Source: Hyphomicrobiales bacterium | GTDB taxonomy: Bacteria; Pseudomonadota; Alphaproteobacteria; Rhizobiales; Rhizobiaceae | Length of the DNA: 64,000 nt | Direction: 5' to 3' | Assembly (NCBI GenBank): GCA_002401155.1 | Contig: NVSG01000002.1 | Span: 342,865-406,864, forward strand | Part shown: piece by piece, positions 1 through 10,340 of the stretch | Layout of the letters: each line of letters starts with the position of its first letter | Numbering within the stretch: the stretch's first letter is position 1 | Translations under genes and position numbers: made by a program | Notes under the pieces: generated by a model | Seen by the model: only the letters and a program-made list of their open reading frames with translations | Databases searched by the model: none | What the model was told of the DNA's origin: nothing

Positions 1-618
1 AAGGAAAAAGCAGCTCAGGAATTCGTTGATTTTTATATCAAACAGATGCGCCGGGTGACCAATATCGTCGATGGCTATGCGCTGGAAGATCGCCCATTGG
101 TATTCATTGAAAATGCTGCAGGCTACCGCGGACCAACCTTTTGCTGCAACACTTTTGGGGGTGCAAACTACGGTAAATTTGTTGACGAAGCTGGCGGCAT
201 TAACTGGGGAACACGCAAATTTCCCGGCTTCCGTAGCGATGTGAATTTTGAAGCTATTTTGGCTGATGACCCTGACATCATCATTGGCACAGGCGCTAAC
301 TGGGCTGAGGCAAAACCCGATGTTCTGTCAGTGTTACTGGGCTATGATGCAACCAAAGAGGATGTACAAAAAAGCCTCGTTGTTCTGAAAAATCGTCCCG
401 GCTGGGATACGATGACAGCGGTTAAGAAAAAGCGTTTCTATTCGATTTATCACCAGTTCTATAACAGCCCATACCATTTTGTAGCGCTACAGGTTCTTGC
501 CAAATGGTTCCATCCTGAAGACTTTGCTGACCTTGATCCTGAGGCAACCTTCACTGAAGTACACGATCGCTTCCTTGCTATTGACTACAGCGGTGTCTTC
601 TGGGGCAAGCTTCAATAA
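1..618 (+). CDS. Iron/siderophore-type ABC transporter substrate-binding protein (5' truncated by window)
   Basis: The reading frame is open from base 1, so the N-terminus and any signal peptide lie outside the window; 205 residues are visible. The segment has the look of the C-terminal lobe of a TroA/FecB-type (class III) periplasmic binding protein: a phrase on the position of the ligand (DPDIIIGTGANW), then a helix-rich end with WHPEDF-like text (KWFHPEDFADLDP), which is typical of iron-complex binding proteins. The next two genes are a FecCD-type permease and its ATPase, which supports import of an iron chelate, heme or cobalamin; the exact ligand cannot be read from this fragment. A GC-rich hairpin separates it from the permease gene. 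Confidence 0.85.
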   Translation, partial: KEKAAQEFVDFYIKQMRRVTNIVDGYALEDRPLVFIENAAGYRGPTFCCNTFGGANYGKFVDEAGGINWGTRKFPGFRSDVNFEAILADDPDIIIGTGANWAEAKPDVLSVLLGYDATKEDVQKSLVVLKNRPGWDTMTAVKKKRFYSIYHQFYNSPYHFVALQVLAKWFHPEDFADLDPEATFTEVHDRFLAIDYSGVFWGKLQ

Positions 619-638
619 ATTAGACCTCCCAAGAACTA

Positions 639-667
639 CGCGCCGGCGGCAGTGTTCGCCGGTGCGC
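639..667 (+). other. GC-rich hairpin between binding-protein and permease genes
   Basis: GCGCCGGCG (639 region) can pair with CGCCGGTGCGC ending at 667, with one bulged base and a short loop. There is no T-tract, so it is not a classical terminator. A hairpin at this place often lets the binding-protein mRNA be more abundant than the permease mRNA; that role is inferred. Confidence 0.4.
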
Positions 668-693
668 TTGTCTCCTGAAAATACGGGTCCCTC

Positions 694-1749
694 ATGACTG
701 ATATCGTACTGAATACGGCGGAGCGTTTCCGCAAGCGTACCAAGAAACGCCTGATCTTACTGGCCGGTAGCGCGTCCGTCCTTATTATCTCATTGCTGGT
801 GGATATCTCCTGGGGCCCGAGCGATCTGTCGATCTTTGACGCAGCCATGGCAATCATAAATCCATCCGGGGCAAGCCCGCAAATAAATGTGATTATTTGG
901 GACATCCGTTTGCCGATTGCCATTATGGCCGTTCTCGTTGGTGCGATGCTGGGCGTTGCCGGCGCTGAAATGCAAACCATTTTGAACAACCCTTTGGCCG
1001 ATCCTTTCACCCTTGGCATTTCGTCTGCCGCTGCATTTGGAGCGGCCCTTGCAATTGTATTCAGATTGAATCTGGTGCCGGGAGCGGGGGAAATTCTGGT
1101 GACAACAAACGCTTTTGTTCTGGCGCTTTTTTCATCGTCTCTTCTTTATGCTTTTACCAAAATTCGTGGCGTGACCTCTGAAACCATGGTGCTGGTTGGC
1201 ATCGCCATGATGTTCACTTTCAATGCACTGCTGGCCCTAATGCAATATGGCGCTTCGGAAACCCAATTGGCGCAAATTGTGTTTTGGATGATGGGTTCTT
1301 TGGCCCGCGCCACATGGACAAAAATCGCCATTAGCTTGGTTATCCTCGCGATCACCGTACCTTATTTTATGAAACGTAACTGGGCACTGACAGCGCTTCG
1401 CATGGGCGACGACAAGGCGGCAAGTCTGGGCGTTAATGTCAAACGCCTGCGGGTGGAAATGCTGATTGGTATTTCTCTTCTTGCGGCCACCGCCGTCTCT
1501 TTTGTAGGAACTGTCGCGTTCGTTGGTTTGGTCGGCCCGCACATCGCGCGCATGATTGTCGGGGAAGATCAGCGTTATTTCCTGCCCTTATCGGCAGTTG
1601 CAAGCGCACTGATTATGTCCGTCACTTCCATCGTCTCCAAGGCAATTACGCCCGGCGTGATTTATCCCATCGGGATTATCACATCGCTGATCGGTATCCC
1701 GTTTTTCATCAGTCTCATTCTTGCCGTTCGTCGCAGGAGTTGGGGATGA
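694..1749 (+). CDS. FecCD-family iron ABC transporter permease
   Basis: A 351-residue, very hydrophobic protein with about nine to ten membrane segments after a basic N-terminus (RFRKRTKKR). It carries the FecCD/BtuC landmark GAEMQTILNNPLADPFTLGIS at about residues 90-110 and the conserved C-terminal GTVAFVGLVGPHIARM stretch. It would form the inner-membrane channel for the ligand delivered by the upstream binding protein. The ATG at 694 has only a weak ribosome site. The stop codon overlaps the start of the ATPase gene (ATGA), so the two are translationally coupled. Confidence 0.93.
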   Translation: MTDIVLNTAERFRKRTKKRLILLAGSASVLIISLLVDISWGPSDLSIFDAAMAIINPSGASPQINVIIWDIRLPIAIMAVLVGAMLGVAGAEMQTILNNPLADPFTLGISSAAAFGAALAIVFRLNLVPGAGEILVTTNAFVLALFSSSLLYAFTKIRGVTSETMVLVGIAMMFTFNALLALMQYGASETQLAQIVFWMMGSLARATWTKIAISLVILAITVPYFMKRNWALTALRMGDDKAASLGVNVKRLRVEMLIGISLLAATAVSFVGTVAFVGLVGPHIARMIVGEDQRYFLPLSAVASALIMSVTSIVSKAITPGVIYPIGIITSLIGIPFFISLILAVRRRSWG

Positions 1750-2513
1750 CTTTAGAAATTCAAAACCTCTCTTTTGCCTATTCCAAAAAACAGGTTCTGC
1801 ACGATATCTCGGTCGAAGGTTTCAAATCCGGAGAACTCACGGCTCTGATCGGGCCGAACGCAACGGGTAAATCTACCTTTTTCAAATGCGTATCGGGCGT
1901 TTTGAAAACCAAGGGAGCGATGATTAAAGTGGGTGGGTTTGATATCCGCGAAACAGGCATGCAGGCATGGAACCGCAATGTTTGTTACATGCCGCAAAGC
2001 TTCACCAGCAACGCCGCTCTCACAGTCTTCGATGTGGTTTTATTGGCCCGCAAACACATGCATGGCTGGCGGGTTGGCGACGATGATTTAAATGTTGTCG
2101 CTGAGACATTGCACATGCTGAAAGTTGATCATCTTTCAGAAACCTTTGTCGGTGACCTTTCTGGCGGACAACAGCAAATGGTGTCGATTGCCCAAGCGGT
2201 GGTGCGCGAACCCGCTCTGTTTTTGCTGGACGAACCAACCAGTGCGCTGGATCTCCGTCACCAACTTGAAATCATGAAGATCATCAAAGACGTTACCCAA
2301 TCGCGCAAGATTGTTTCGATTGTGGCCTTGCATGATCTAAACCTTGCGGCCCGCTTTGCCGATCATGTGGTGTTGATGCGTAAAGGCAAGATCATTTCTT
2401 CCGGTCCGCCCCGGGAAGTTTTGGCTTCTCCTGAACTTGCCGAAACCTATGGCGTCACAATCGATATTCATGAATCAAAAGAAGGAGTGCTGAGCGTCGC
2501 TGCCAGCCTTTAA
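1746..2513 (+). CDS. Iron ABC transporter ATP-binding protein (FecE type)
   Basis: A 255-residue ATPase with Walker A GPNATGKST (36-44), signature LSGGQQQM, Walker B LFLLDEP and the downstream switch histidine (ALHDLNLA). The ATG at 1746 is preferred over a TTG at 1740: AGGAG at 1735-1739 is six bases from this ATG and none from the TTG, and the ATG overlaps the permease stop as ATGA. It energises the FecCD-type importer. The Walker A loop has Ala-Thr where most relatives have Gly-Ser/Gly-Ala, but GxxxxGKST is intact. Confidence 0.93.
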   Translation: MTLEIQNLSFAYSKKQVLHDISVEGFKSGELTALIGPNATGKSTFFKCVSGVLKTKGAMIKVGGFDIRETGMQAWNRNVCYMPQSFTSNAALTVFDVVLLARKHMHGWRVGDDDLNVVAETLHMLKVDHLSETFVGDLSGGQQQMVSIAQAVVREPALFLLDEPTSALDLRHQLEIMKIIKDVTQSRKIVSIVALHDLNLAARFADHVVLMRKGKIISSGPPREVLASPELAETYGVTIDIHESKEGVLSVAASL

Positions 2514-2538
2514 ATACCTGAACCAAAGGATAAGAATA

Positions 2539-3009
2539 ATGAAAATTTCCAATTCCAGCCTCTATTTAAGTTTGATTTTTGCAACATGCCTCCTCGGAGC
2601 TGTATCTCCTGTTCTGGCCGAAACCTATACGGTAAAAATGATGTCGACTGATCCAAATGATCCCTCGGTGGCGATGAGTTTTGTGCCTGCATTTTTGAAG
2701 ATCGAAAAAGGCGATACGGTCATATTTGAAGCCACGCAGAAGGGGCACAACTCGGCAACAAAGAAAGGCATGCTGCCGGACGGTGCAAAAAAATGGAATG
2801 GTCGCATCAACAAATCAATTGAAGTCACGTTCGATACGGACGGCACTTATGGTTATTTCTGTGTTCCCCATTATAGTGTGGGCATGGTCGGGCTGATCCT
2901 CGTTGGGGACTATTCCGTAAACCTTGAAGAAGCCCGCAAAGTAAAGCAGCGAGGCAAGGCTAAAAAGGCTTTCAATGCTCTATTTGAGCAAGCAGACGCC
3001 CTCAAATAG
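2539..3009 (+). CDS. Pseudoazurin-type blue copper protein
   Basis: A 156-residue periplasmic cupredoxin. A signal peptide covers residues 1-27 (cleavage after VLA). The type 1 copper ligands are visible as His70 (KGHNS), Cys108, His111 and Met116 (YFCVPHYSVGM). The C-x2-H-x4-M spacing is that of pseudoazurin. Such proteins carry electrons, usually to nitrite or nitrous oxide reductase or to a peroxidase. Here it lies 25 bp after an iron ABC ATPase gene and 22 bp before a methyltransferase gene, with no denitrification genes nearby, so its partner is unknown. A ribosome site (AAAGGA) precedes the ATG. Confidence 0.9.
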   Translation: MKISNSSLYLSLIFATCLLGAVSPVLAETYTVKMMSTDPNDPSVAMSFVPAFLKIEKGDTVIFEATQKGHNSATKKGMLPDGAKKWNGRINKSIEVTFDTDGTYGYFCVPHYSVGMVGLILVGDYSVNLEEARKVKQRGKAKKAFNALFEQADALK

Positions 3010-3031
3010 AGGGATTAGGAAAGCGGAAAGA

Positions 3032-3820
3032 ATGACAACCAACTTCACTATTCGCGATGAAATTCGGGAATATTGGTCCCTGCGCGCCGAGACATTTGAT
3101 CTTCAGCCCGGGCATGAAATTTTTTCTGATCGCGAAAAGAAGGCTTGGTACGCGCTGTTTCAAAAGCACTTGGGGTCGGGAGCAGATAGAAGCGTTCTCG
3201 ACCTTGCTTGTGGCACAGGTGTGATTTCCCATCTTCTTTTCGATCTCGGTTTTAAGGTTACAGGGTTGGACTGGTCCGATGCGATGCTTGCCAAAGCGCG
3301 AGCAAAATCCAAGAAAAGGAACTCCAACATTTTCTTTCTCACCGGCGATGCAGAAAGAACAGGCGAGGACGAAGGTAGCTACGACGTGATCGTAATGCGC
3401 CATCTCGTATGGACATTGGTTGATCCCCAAACAGCGTTTGCCCATTGGTTCACGCTGCTTAAGCCCGGCGGGAAACTGTTGATTGTCGACGGGGATTTCG
3501 TTCGTAAAACCCCGCTGGGAAAAATATTGAATGCTCTTAGAACGGGCTTTGAAAAACTAGGCGGCGTTTCAAAGAGCAACAAAAGTCCAGCGATGGTTGA
3601 AACCCATCAGCGCATTCTATCTCAGGTATATTTCAAAGACGGTGCCAGGGAGAGCGATATCGCTGCGATGTTGGAACGAGAAGGTTTCTGCGACATTGAA
3701 ATCCAAACCAACCTCTCGGCAATCAACAGGGCTCAAAGGGTCCATATGGGTTTTTTGGAAGGGCTGGAACGGTTGACCTTGAACAGATATGCAATTTGTG
3801 TGTCAAAACCATTGGACTAG
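3032..3820 (+). CDS. Class I SAM-dependent methyltransferase
   Basis: A 262-residue protein with SAM-binding motif I VLDLACGTG at about 55-63 and an acidic end of strand 2 (VTGLDWSDAML), typical of UbiE/Methyltransf_11-like enzymes. The open frame extends upstream to 2975, but the ATG at 3032, preceded by GGAAAG, is preferred because the extra residues overlap pseudoazurin out of frame and are not conserved-looking. It is the last gene of the apparent iron ABC-pseudoazurin operon. The substrate is unknown; a small molecule such as a metallophore is possible but only a guess. Confidence 0.8.
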   Translation: MTTNFTIRDEIREYWSLRAETFDLQPGHEIFSDREKKAWYALFQKHLGSGADRSVLDLACGTGVISHLLFDLGFKVTGLDWSDAMLAKARAKSKKRNSNIFFLTGDAERTGEDEGSYDVIVMRHLVWTLVDPQTAFAHWFTLLKPGGKLLIVDGDFVRKTPLGKILNALRTGFEKLGGVSKSNKSPAMVETHQRILSQVYFKDGARESDIAAMLEREGFCDIEIQTNLSAINRAQRVHMGFLEGLERLTLNRYAICVSKPLD

Positions 3821-3866
3821 CAATATCCGTGAGACGATGGCTAATACGCTTTTACCGATATTTCAA

Positions 3867-4784
3867 TTATTGGTTTGCAGCGTGTTTATCACGCATCGTG
3901 TCGGCTGACTGACGAACTACTTCAGAAATTTGCAGGAGCTGTTGAGCCAACGGGCTCGTTTTGCGCCATATCATGCCAATCGTTCGCGACGGTTCGGGCT
4001 TTTTAAAATGTGCGACAGAGACCGCAGCAGAACTCGTTTCCACCGCAATCGCCATTTCCGGGAGTAGGGTGACACCAAGGCCGACGCCGACCATTTGAAC
4101 AAGCGTTGATAAGGAACTTGCATCCAGCCCCTCCCACGATTGTGCTGATTGAACATTACAGAACGATAGCGCCTGATCACGAAAGCAATGACCTTCTTCC
4201 AAAAGAAGCAATCTCATTTCTCGCAACTGATCGCTACTGGGAACGGGTTTAGCTTCATCTTCGCTTGGTCGAACAAGAACGAAGTTTTCAGTAAACAGTG
4301 CAACCTCAGTAAACGAAGACTCAGATACCGGCAGAGCAACAATTGCTGTATCGAGCCGCCCCTCTGCCAGCTCTTGTATCAGCTTCGGCGTCAATGTTTC
4401 GCGCACATGAATATCAAGCTCGCTATTCATCTGGGTGAGGTTCTTGATGATTGTCGGCAAAAGATATGGCGCAATAGTCGGGATCACGCCGATGCGCAAG
4501 CGCCCCTTCAACAAGTCCCGCGAGGCGCGTGTTAGGTCATCTAATTCATCGATCGAACGCAGAATATCACGAACACGCAAGGCAAACTCTTCTCCGAAAT
4601 TGGTTAGCCAGACCTGTCGCGCCCCTCTCTCAAAAAGCACGATACCAAGCGACCTTTCAAGTTCTTTGATCTGCAATGATAAAGCTGGTTGGGAGATGGC
4701 ACAGGCATCTGCGGCGCGTCCAAAATGACCATGATGGGCCAAAGCTTCGAAATAGCGCAGCTGTTTAAGGGTCAAATTACTCAT
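3867..4784 (-). CDS. oxyR: OxyR, peroxide-sensing LysR-family regulator
   Basis: A 305-residue LysR-type protein: N-terminal winged helix-turn-helix (residues 1-60) and a C-terminal sensor domain. Cys200 and Cys209 (EEGHCFRDQALSFC) match the two redox cysteines of OxyR (Cys199 and Cys208 in E. coli) with the same nine-residue spacing. Peroxide forms a disulfide between them and turns the protein into an activator. It is divergently transcribed from katG, the usual arrangement for its main target, and the shared 178-bp gap holds the likely control sites. Confidence 0.93.
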   Translation of the reverse strand: MSNLTLKQLRYFEALAHHGHFGRAADACAISQPALSLQIKELERSLGIVLFERGARQVWLTNFGEEFALRVRDILRSIDELDDLTRASRDLLKGRLRIGVIPTIAPYLLPTIIKNLTQMNSELDIHVRETLTPKLIQELAEGRLDTAIVALPVSESSFTEVALFTENFVLVRPSEDEAKPVPSSDQLREMRLLLLEEGHCFRDQALSFCNVQSAQSWEGLDASSLSTLVQMVGVGLGVTLLPEMAIAVETSSAAVSVAHFKKPEPSRTIGMIWRKTSPLAQQLLQISEVVRQSADTMRDKHAANQ

Positions 4785-4842
4785 AAGAATAACTTATCGC
4801 AACAATCAGAAAATTCAACTTAAACTAATGAATAAAGTTTGT

Positions 4843-4855
4843 TAGAATGATTCTA
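4843..4855. promoter_or_regulatory. Palindrome in oxyR-katG control region
   Basis: TAGAAT-G-ATTCTA is a perfect 6-bp inverted repeat in the divergent gap, 35-40 bp upstream of the proposed katG promoter. It could be part of an OxyR site, but the full four-block OxyR pattern is not evident, so the assignment is tentative. Confidence 0.35.
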
Positions 4856-4879
4856 GTTAAGATGCGCTAGCCATGAATC

Positions 4880-4909
4880 TGGACAGTCTCCCAGAGGGTT
4901 CATGATAAT
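4880..4909 (+). promoter_or_regulatory. Candidate katG promoter
   Basis: TGGACA (4880-4885), 18-bp spacer and GATAAT (4904-4909) resemble a sigma-70 promoter and lie about 50 bp before the katG start. An OxyR-activated promoter would fit the slightly imperfect -35 box. Confidence 0.4.
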
Positions 4910-4929
4910 TGCACACGAATCGACTTTAA

Positions 4930-7152
<2,223 letters not shown>

Positions 7153-7182
7153 TTGCAATAAGCACTGACAAATGAAAAACAG

Positions 7183-7214
7183 AACGGCGTTTCAGAATAC
7201 TGAAACGCCGTTTT
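7183..7214. terminator. Bidirectional terminator between katG and thiX
   Basis: AACGGCGTTTCAG (7183-7195), loop AATA, CTGAAACGCCGTT (7200-7212): a perfect 13-bp stem followed by TTTT on plus and preceded by AAAAA (7174-7178), so it can serve both convergent transcripts. Confidence 0.9.
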
Positions 7215-7222
7215 GGTATACG

Positions 7223-7975
7223 CTACAAATCGGTATTAGACGGCCTTGAATAATCATCTAGACGGTCAGCAATTTTTCCCACCAAGGCATGCAGGCTAAC
7301 GGCAAAGATTGCCAACACAATCAGACTGGCAAACATCAAATCGGTTTTGGCGCGCCCATTTGCCAGCAGCATTAAATATCCAAGGCCCTTGGACGAACCA
7401 ACCCATTCACCAATCACCGCGCCGATGGGAGCGTAGACCGCGGCAAGCCGCAAGCCCGAACCCAGCGATGGCAGGGCTGAAGGAATGCGGATGCGTCGCA
7501 TGATTTGCGTTTTGGTTGCGCCCATGGTTTGGGCAAGATCGAGCAGCCCACTTTCCACCCGTGTCAGGCCATCGTAAAAAGACGAGGTTATCGGGAAGTA
7601 GATGATGAGCACGGTCATCACGATTTTTCCGCCAATGCCATATCCCAGCCAAAGCGTCAGAATGGGTGCCAGAGCAAAAACCGGAACAGCTTGGGTGAAA
7701 ACTAAAATGGGTAAAAAGAGCCGCCGTGCCATTGGCGAAACGGCAAGACCGATGGCCGTTAATACACCGAGCACTACGCCAATTGCCAAGCCGATAAAAA
7801 CCTCTGTCGCGGTGACAATCGCATGTTCGCCAATAAGGGCGCGGCTATCATAGCCGGCAAAAAGCACACGCAATGGAGAAGGCAGGATAAAATGCGGTGC
7901 ATCGGTTATCCAGACAATCATCTGCCAGAGCATCACCCCGAATATTCCTGACCATAAAATATCAAGCCGTTTCAT
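7223..7975 (-). CDS. thiX: ABC transporter permease for thiamin pyrimidine precursor (ThiX type)
   Basis: A 250-residue BPD-type permease with about six membrane segments and the EAA loop (TMGATKTQIMRRIRIPSALP) that contacts the ATPase. The ATG at 7975 is used rather than an upstream in-frame start because GGAGGC sits five bases before it and the resulting 14-bp overlap with the ATPase gene is normal for this tightly packed operon. It is the last gene of the TPP-riboswitch operon. With the ATPase, binding protein and TenA it matches ThiXYZ, which imports N-formyl-4-amino-5-aminomethyl-2-methylpyrimidine or a related HMP precursor. Confidence 0.88.
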   Translation of the reverse strand: MKRLDILWSGIFGVMLWQMIVWITDAPHFILPSPLRVLFAGYDSRALIGEHAIVTATEVFIGLAIGVVLGVLTAIGLAVSPMARRLFLPILVFTQAVPVFALAPILTLWLGYGIGGKIVMTVLIIYFPITSSFYDGLTRVESGLLDLAQTMGATKTQIMRRIRIPSALPSLGSGLRLAAVYAPIGAVIGEWVGSSKGLGYLMLLANGRAKTDLMFASLIVLAIFAVSLHALVGKIADRLDDYSRPSNTDL

Positions 7976-8711
7976 GGGACGCCTCCAGATTTTGACCCCG
8001 AAGCTGGCTGAGGAGTGCCGACTGACAGGCAAGCGTTTCGGGAGCATCAATAGCACGGATGGGCGCGGTGTTAGGATGGTCCCAAATCATCGCTTCGCTT
8101 GCTGACATCAGAACAATTTTATGCCCTAACCGACTGGCCTCTGCAGGGTCATGGGTTACCAGAAGAACGGTTTTCTCTGCCAGCATTTCCGCCGCCAGTT
8201 CCTGCATATCAGCTCGCGTGCTGGCATCAAGCGCGGAGAAGGGTTCGTCCAATAATACAATCGGGCGATCCTCCATTAGTGTGCGGGCGAGCGCCGCCCG
8301 CTGTCGCATGCCTCCCGATAAGGCAGAGGGGTGCTTATCCTGATGTGGCGTAAGCCCGACGCGTTCAATCAGTGCTCCAGCACGCAGCATGTCGGGTTGT
8401 TCGCCGCGCAATCTTGCACCCAGAACCACGTTCTCGCGCACATTCAGCCACGGTAAAAGCAAGTCGGACTGCGCCATGTAACTGATACGATCAGCCAGCG
8501 TATCCCCATCACTTGCCGTAATCTTTCCGGAGAAAACACCAGCGGTTTTCAATCCTAAAACCAGACGCAGAATGGTCGACTTGCCAATGCCGGAAGCGCC
8601 AAGAAGGCAAGTCCATTGTCCCGCCGGAATATCGATAGTGAGAGGCCCAAACAGATGGTCACCGTTGATCGTATAACTTCCGGCAAGCGATATGGAAGGC
8701 GCAGGTTTCAT
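7962..8711 (-). CDS. thiZ: ABC transporter ATPase for thiamin precursor (ThiZ type)
   Basis: A 249-residue NitT/TauT-like ATPase: Walker A GASGIGKST (38-46), signature LSGGMRQR, Walker B PIVLLDEP. Its ATG overlaps the tenA stop by four bases (ATGA) and its own end overlaps the permease gene by 14 bp. It powers uptake of the pyrimidine precursor together with the thiX-type permease. Confidence 0.88.
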   Translation of the reverse strand: MKPAPSISLAGSYTINGDHLFGPLTIDIPAGQWTCLLGASGIGKSTILRLVLGLKTAGVFSGKITASDGDTLADRISYMAQSDLLLPWLNVRENVVLGARLRGEQPDMLRAGALIERVGLTPHQDKHPSALSGGMRQRAALARTLMEDRPIVLLDEPFSALDASTRADMQELAAEMLAEKTVLLVTHDPAEASRLGHKIVLMSASEAMIWDHPNTAPIRAIDAPETLACQSALLSQLRGQNLEASHETA

Positions 8712-9397
8712 GCTCCGCGCAATCCCATATCCCAGAATTTAATTTCCAATTCGGTCGCTTTGGTGAAGCGCTCTTGTAAAAATTTCCACCGGGGCGATTG
8801 TTCAGGCGCATCACCGATACGTTGAAGCACGGCGGTATCAATCATGGCGCCAATATTTTTCATGACGTCCTGATATTCGTCATCCGAATAGGTCGTAATC
8901 CAGTCGCGGTAGGGCGTGTTGTTATCCGCTTCACTGGCCAGCCTTAGGCCAATTTCTCCGTAGCCAAAAACACACGGGGCCAGCGCCGCCATCAGGTCGA
9001 GGAAATCCCCCGATAACCCGGCATCCATCACATAGCGAGTGTAAGCGAGGTTCTCGATTTCCTCAGTGGCGGCGAACAGGGTCTCCTGCGAAATACCTTC
9101 GCGAGCGCAAATTTCGATGTGCAATTCCATCTCGTGATTGACCAGCGCATCGACGGTTGCTGCGCAGGTTTTCATCTCGTCCATGGTTTGAGATTTCACC
9201 ACGGCCAGCGCCCACGCCCGTGAAAAGTGCACGAGGAAAACGTAGTCCTGCACAAGATAATGCAGGAAGGTTGCCTTGGGCAAAGTGCCGTTTGACAACC
9301 CTTCTACAAAAGCATGGCACGTATAATCCTGCCAAGGCTTGGCCGCACCTTCGCGCCAAAGGGAAAAGGTGCGGCCATAATTAGGTAATGCGGTCAT
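8708..9397 (-). CDS. tenA: TenA family aminopyrimidine aminohydrolase
   Basis: A 229-residue all-helical TenA/thiaminase II protein. The active-site cysteine segment LAPCVFGYGEIG and the C-terminal YSDDEY motif are present. Family members hydrolyse aminomethyl-pyrimidine derived from thiamin breakdown to HMP, which ThiD then phosphorylates. Its place between the binding-protein and ATPase genes of a ThiXYZ transporter supports this salvage role rather than thiamin degradation. Both ends overlap neighbours by four bases. Confidence 0.92.
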   Translation of the reverse strand: MTALPNYGRTFSLWREGAAKPWQDYTCHAFVEGLSNGTLPKATFLHYLVQDYVFLVHFSRAWALAVVKSQTMDEMKTCAATVDALVNHEMELHIEICAREGISQETLFAATEEIENLAYTRYVMDAGLSGDFLDLMAALAPCVFGYGEIGLRLASEADNNTPYRDWITTYSDDEYQDVMKNIGAMIDTAVLQRIGDAPEQSPRWKFLQERFTKATELEIKFWDMGLRGA

Positions 9398-10329
9398 TTC
9401 GCAGTCACGTCGATTGCGATATCAGAAACCGGATTGATCGATGGCACCAGTCCTGCCTTTTTCAAAAATGCTTCAAATGTTGCATATCGGCCCACATCCA
9501 TTGCTGTCGGGCGCAAAGCAAAACGTGGCAGAGTATCGACCCAAGCTTGCTTGTTTAACTCATCCTGTAGCTCTTTCGATGTGCCGGAAAATATCTTCCA
9601 GCTCTCGGTCGGATGGTTCACCATGAACTGTGTCGCTTTCTCGGTTGCCGCAAGAAAACGGGCAATTTTTTCTTTATCCATGGTGTCGGAATTTGCCACA
9701 TAAATCAGCTCGTCATAGGAAGGAAGTCCTTCCTCTTCAACAAAAAAGCAATGCCCCTCAACCCCTTCAATTTTCATTTGCGTCAATTCAAAATTGCGGA
9801 ATGCGCCAATCACCGCATCCACTTGTTTGGACATTAGTGAGGGAGACATGGCGAAGTTCACATTAACCAAAGTGATGTCGTCCATGGTCAAATTGTGGGT
9901 TTTCAGGATCGTTTCAAGAACCGCTTCTTCCACGCCGCCGACGGAAAACCCAACGGTTTTTCCCTTCAAATCCGCGGGTGATTTGATTGGTCCATCTTTA
10001 ATTACCAAGAGGCAATTGAGCGGCGTTGCGACCAGAGTGCCGACGCGCTTTAGCGGTAGACCTTCATGGATTTGCAAATGCAATTGCGGTTGATAGGAAA
10101 CCGCCAGATCGGCTTTGCCTGCGGCTACCATTTTTGGTGGATCGGCGGGATCAGCTGGAGCGATGATTTCGATCTCCAAATTCTGCTCAGCGAAAAAACC
10201 TTTTTCCTGCGCGATGATGATGGGGCCATGGTCGGGGTTAACGAACCAGTCGAGCAACAGTGTCATTTTATCCGCGGCCATTGCCGGGGTAGTCACGAGA
10301 AGCGCGGCAGCTAGAAGTAGATATTTCAT
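9394..10329 (-). CDS. thiY: Thiamin-precursor ABC transporter substrate-binding protein (ThiY type)
   Basis: A 311-residue NMT1/ThiY-like periplasmic binding protein with an 18-residue signal peptide (cleavage after AMA). The N-terminus reads LLLDWFVNPDHGPIIIAQEKG, the typical opening of proteins that bind HMP or formylaminopyrimidine. It lies 11 bp after thiF and overlaps tenA by four bases. It would capture salvaged pyrimidine in the periplasm for the ThiXZ membrane complex. Confidence 0.9.
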   Translation of the reverse strand: MKYLLLAAALLVTTPAMAADKMTLLLDWFVNPDHGPIIIAQEKGFFAEQNLEIEIIAPADPADPPKMVAAGKADLAVSYQPQLHLQIHEGLPLKRVGTLVATPLNCLLVIKDGPIKSPADLKGKTVGFSVGGVEEAVLETILKTHNLTMDDITLVNVNFAMSPSLMSKQVDAVIGAFRNFELTQMKIEGVEGHCFFVEEEGLPSYDELIYVANSDTMDKEKIARFLAATEKATQFMVNHPTESWKIFSGTSKELQDELNKQAWVDTLPRFALRPTAMDVGRYATFEAFLKKAGLVPSINPVSDIAIDVTAK

Positions 10330-10340
10330 TGGATACCTTT

